Shown piece after piece: positions 4,527 through 6,547 of a DNA stretch of 6,547 nt. Each line of letters starts with the position of its first letter. Position 1 is the first letter of the stretch. The position numbers were made by a program, and so were the translations under genes. The notes beneath the pieces were generated by a model. It did no database searches. It was not told where the DNA came from and saw only the letters and a list, made by a program, of their open reading frames with translations. This DNA is from Candidatus Woesearchaeota archaeon CG08_land_8_20_14_0_20_47_9 (GTDB lineage: Archaea > Nanobdellota > Nanobdellia > Woesearchaeales > CG1-02-47-18), in NCBI GenBank assembly GCA_002763335.1, contig PEYS01000157.1, forward strand, positions 1 to 6,547, in the 5' to 3' direction.

Positions 4527-6152
4527 ATGAATGTATCAAGGGTTATGTTAACCTATGTTGTATATTCTGTAATTACTGTTATGCTTAGCCTGGCTGCCAG
4601 TGCAGGTTATACCTGCGAGCTAAAGGGCCAGGTATGCCACTGCGTATGCCTGCCAAGGCCGCCAGACTACTGCTCTGGCCCTATACCCCTATGGCAGTGC
4701 TATAACAGCGAGCCCCCAGGCGTAGATATCATAAGCCCTGTAGAGGGAGCTATCTACTCAACATCAAGGGTGCCTCTGGAGGTGCAATCAAACAAGAGCG
4801 CAGCATACATAAAGCGATCTATTGATGGGGGAAGGCCTGCAACCATCTGCACATCCTGCAGCAGCATCTCAACAACAATGTATGTGTCTGATCAGGGGAG
4901 GCACAGGCTAACAGCCTATGCCTATGACAAGCAGGGCAATGAGGGAATTGCAGAGACCTACTTCATTGTTGACACCCGCGCACCGAGAATACTGGGCCAG
5001 AGCCCTGCAGACAAAAGCACTATAGGCTCTGATCAGGAGTTTGCGGTTGATTATGATGAGGCCAACCTTGCTAATGTAAGCCTGTGCATTAAGGGTGAAC
5101 TGGCTTCAGGGTTTGCTTGCAGCATCCTCACAGGCTGCGAATCAGGCAGCAGGGAGAGCTGCAGCGTGAACAAGGATCTGAGCAGCTATGCAGACGGCAC
5201 CCTTGAGTATTACTTCGAAGTCAGTGACCTTGCAGGCCAGACCACAAGATCAGGTACCTACTCAGTCGCCCTGAACCAAGCTGCAGGGCTGCCTATCGAG
5301 GTAATGATCACTTCCCCTGAAGAGGGGGTTTATGACACGAGTAGGTTAAGGCTTATAGTGAACCTAAGCAGGCCTGCCAAGTATATAAAACGCTCCCTTG
5401 CAAGCACAGGAGGCAATGGGGCGATCATTGTATGCAGCAACTGCAAGGATGCGGATAAGCTCCTCTTTGTCCCGCAGGGAAGCCATAAGCTCACAGTATA
5501 CGCCTATGATGAGGATGGCACAGCCTATTCAGAGACACTAAGCATCGCTGTTGATAGCAGAAGGCCAATGATAAGGATGACCCTGCCACGAGCCTATCCT
5601 GGAAGGCCAACGTATGCACAGGAGGCTGTTGACTTCGGTGTTGTATTCATGGAGTCAGATCCAAGAGCTGTGATGTTACACCTTGAACAGCCTGATGGGA
5701 GCTTTAGTGAGATCTCGCTTGATAACTGTTCAGGCAGATCATACTCGCAGACATGCACAAAGAGGCTAGGCCTCTCAGGGTATGCAGACAAGCAGGAGAT
5801 AGGCTACTACTTCAGTGTCTCAGACCCGGTAAGCACAACCTACTCAAAGAATGGGACGCTTATCTATGACGTGCAGCCTCCAAACATAGCCATTGCATCA
5901 CCAATTGAGGGCATGGTTTACAACTCAAGGCTTGTATACCTCAACGTCTCCCTGAACGAGCAGGCAAGCAGCATAAAGACAATTGTTGACGGAAGCAGGT
6001 ACAGGCGCACACTCTGCTCAAGATGCACAGGCCGCGATTCAAGGCTCTACTTCAGAGACGGCATGCACAACGTGACAGTGATTGCAACTGATGATGCTGG
6101 CAACACTGCTGAGAAGACTGTTGTGTTTGCAGTGGATACTGGGGCGTGGTAG
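4527..6152 (+). CDS. Secreted multi-module Ig-like surface protein with CxxC repeats, 541 aa
   Basis: No enzymatic function is recognisable; it looks like a structural or adhesive surface protein. Residues 1-26 are a signal peptide (hydrophobic MLTYVVYSVITVMLSLAASA). A cysteine-rich linker follows (about 30-58, six Cys, including CHCVC). Then modules alternate. A modules at about 65-150, 257-346 and 452-540 share SPxEGxxY, an IKRSxDG-like strand, a CxxC (CTSC 108-111, CSNC 303-306, CSRC 497-500), and GxHxLTVYAYDxxGN leading to a VDT/VDS end. B modules at about 153-250 and 347-450 share a cysteine pair (204/212 and 401/410), then LSxYAD and YYFxVSD. Both types resemble Ig-like or fibronectin-like beta sandwiches common in DPANN surface proteins. 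There is no C-terminal membrane segment or sorting motif, so attachment to the cell is unclear. It is apparently transcribed alone. Confidence 0.85.
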   Translation: MNVSRVMLTYVVYSVITVMLSLAASAGYTCELKGQVCHCVCLPRPPDYCSGPIPLWQCYNSEPPGVDIISPVEGAIYSTSRVPLEVQSNKSAAYIKRSIDGGRPATICTSCSSISTTMYVSDQGRHRLTAYAYDKQGNEGIAETYFIVDTRAPRILGQSPADKSTIGSDQEFAVDYDEANLANVSLCIKGELASGFACSILTGCESGSRESCSVNKDLSSYADGTLEYYFEVSDLAGQTTRSGTYSVALNQAAGLPIEVMITSPEEGVYDTSRLRLIVNLSRPAKYIKRSLASTGGNGAIIVCSNCKDADKLLFVPQGSHKLTVYAYDEDGTAYSETLSIAVDSRRPMIRMTLPRAYPGRPTYAQEAVDFGVVFMESDPRAVMLHLEQPDGSFSEISLDNCSGRSYSQTCTKRLGLSGYADKQEIGYYFSVSDPVSTTYSKNGTLIYDVQPPNIAIASPIEGMVYNSRLVYLNVSLNEQASSIKTIVDGSRYRRTLCSRCTGRDSRLYFRDGMHNVTVIATDDAGNTAEKTVVFAVDTGAW

Positions 6153-6174
6153 GGATCAGTAGATCCGAAAGTGG

Positions 6175-6207
6175 AATCGTGCTTCTTTAGCTTTCTGAAG
6201 CGATTTT
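6175..6207 (+). terminator. Terminator-like hairpin after the 541-aa gene
   Basis: AATC plus GCTTC (6175-6178 and 6181-6185, 2-nt bulge) pairs with GAAGC plus GATT (6197-6205), and the right arm runs into TTTT. A smaller GGATC/GATCC dyad (6153-6166) lies just before it. Archaeal termination depends mainly on T tracts, so the hairpin itself may be incidental. Confidence 0.4.
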
Positions 6208-6227
6208 CATAAAGAACCTTTGATTTG

Positions 6228-6371
6228 TGAGGAAATTTTCAACAACAATAATGCTAGCGGGTCATTTTTCCTGTCGGAAAAATGCCATATTCCGCTGACC
6301 ACAACCCCATACGCTGAATGGGAACGCGGTCAGCTCCATCTCGCCATTGTTGTTGAAAATTTCTCTCCTCA
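6228..6371. repeat. 144-bp inverted-repeat element with internal hairpins (MITE or structured RNA)
   Basis: The outer arms are TGAGG plus AAATTTTCAACAACAAT (6228-6249) and their complement (6346-6362 plus 6367-6371): 22 bp broken only by a 4-nt bulge (6363-6366). Inside are CATTTTTCC-TGTC-GGAAAAATG (6263-6284, perfect 9 bp), which can be enclosed by AGCGG/CCGCT (6256-6260/6292-6296), and GCTGACC/GGTCAGC (6294-6300/6328-6334, perfect 7 bp) enclosing CCCAT/ATGGG (6306-6310/6318-6322). The AGCGG/CCGCT stem and the GCTGACC stem share 3 nt, so they compete. No convincing ORF lies inside. Such architecture fits a miniature transposable element or a folded non-coding RNA; sequence alone does not decide. 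Confidence 0.65.
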
Positions 6372-6471
6372 TTATATGCCGCTGTACCCCAATGCATTGT
6401 CAAAATCTCGCCCGCACAAAGCAAGCGGGGGGCATGCTCGCTCGCTTCAAGCGCTGGGGCTCGCTTTTATT
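6372..6471. other. Gene-free GC-rich tract between the two structured elements
   Basis: I see no coding frame, promoter or RNA gene here. CCCGC/GCGGG (about 6410-6428) can form a hairpin with a 9-nt loop, and GCTCGC recurs around 6435-6465, suggesting more folded structure or a longer version of the neighbouring repeat element. Confidence 0.4.
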
Positions 6472-6547
6472 CTCAAAAGTTCGTGGGTAGCTCGCGCTTT
6501 AGGGCGAGAACTTTTGAGTCCGAAAATCTGCGTTTCGAAGCGAGGGG
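6472..6547. repeat. Nested-hairpin element, copy 2 (perfect 76-nt match, cut by right edge)
   Basis: All 76 nt match 2767-2842, from CTCAAAAG to GCGAGGGG, in the same orientation. Identity starts exactly at the left arm of unit 1: the base before it differs (T here, A in copy 1). It includes the complete first stem-loop and the left arm of the second. The remainder lies beyond the window. Confidence 0.92.

Noticed and set aside
5594..5791. Minus-strand open frame of 65 codons
   Set aside because: It is antisense to a conserved B module of the 541-aa protein, with no start signal or recognisable motif.
6250..6371. Short minus-strand frame starting MRREIFNNNGEMELTAF inside the inverted-repeat element
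   Set aside because: It spans about 36 codons, has no clear ribosome-binding site, and is composed of the palindromic arms. I see no protein family resemblance.

Overview
The window looks like archaeal DNA, most likely from a DPANN lineage such as Woesearchaeota or a relative; that placement is inference, not a database result. Supporting signs are: a tRNA gene with a canonical archaeal intron (position 37/38, bulge-helix-bulge) and no encoded CCA; TATA-like boxes at plausible distances from starts; a class III (pilin-type) signal of the form KRGQVSVFIILG; and cysteine-bearing Ig-like surface modules of the kind I associate with DPANN genomes.

Left part (1-2404, minus strand): an operon read leftward from a TATA box near 2394-2404. 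It holds a 696-aa class III signal ectodomain protein and, joined by an ATGA stop/start overlap, the first 86 codons of a secreted protein that runs off the left edge. Both act outside the membrane.

Middle (2405-3017): a decayed IS5-type DDE transposase fragment on the minus strand, with an internal deletion and a 16-nt tandem duplication. It abuts a roughly 128-bp element of nested hairpins (2766-2893), 76 nt of which recur perfectly at the right edge (6472-6547). The leader of the next gene follows, with a TATA box and two hairpins.

3018-4245 (plus strand): a secreted lipoprotein of the phospholipase D/HKD superfamily with two catalytic motifs, overlapping a PIN-domain gene that is cut to 60 codons and stops 15 nt before the 3' end of the tRNA gene.

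4246-4368 (minus strand): tRNA-Arg(GCG) with a 49-nt intron carrying four TGCAG units. 4369-4526 holds back-to-back promoters, for the tRNA leftward and the next gene rightward, plus a perfect 8-bp inverted repeat in that gene's leader.

4527-6152 (plus strand): a 541-aa secreted protein made of alternating beta-sandwich-like modules (A-B-A-B-A), each A module with a CxxC. 6153-6547 has no gene but is dense in secondary structure: a terminator-like hairpin, a 144-bp inverted-repeat element with internal hairpins, a GC-rich tract, and the second copy of the 76-nt repeat.

Overall the coding content is mostly cell-surface or secreted proteins, broken up by small non-coding mobile-type elements. 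No complete defence or catalytic gene system is visible. The most unusual material is the structured, non-coding repeat DNA.
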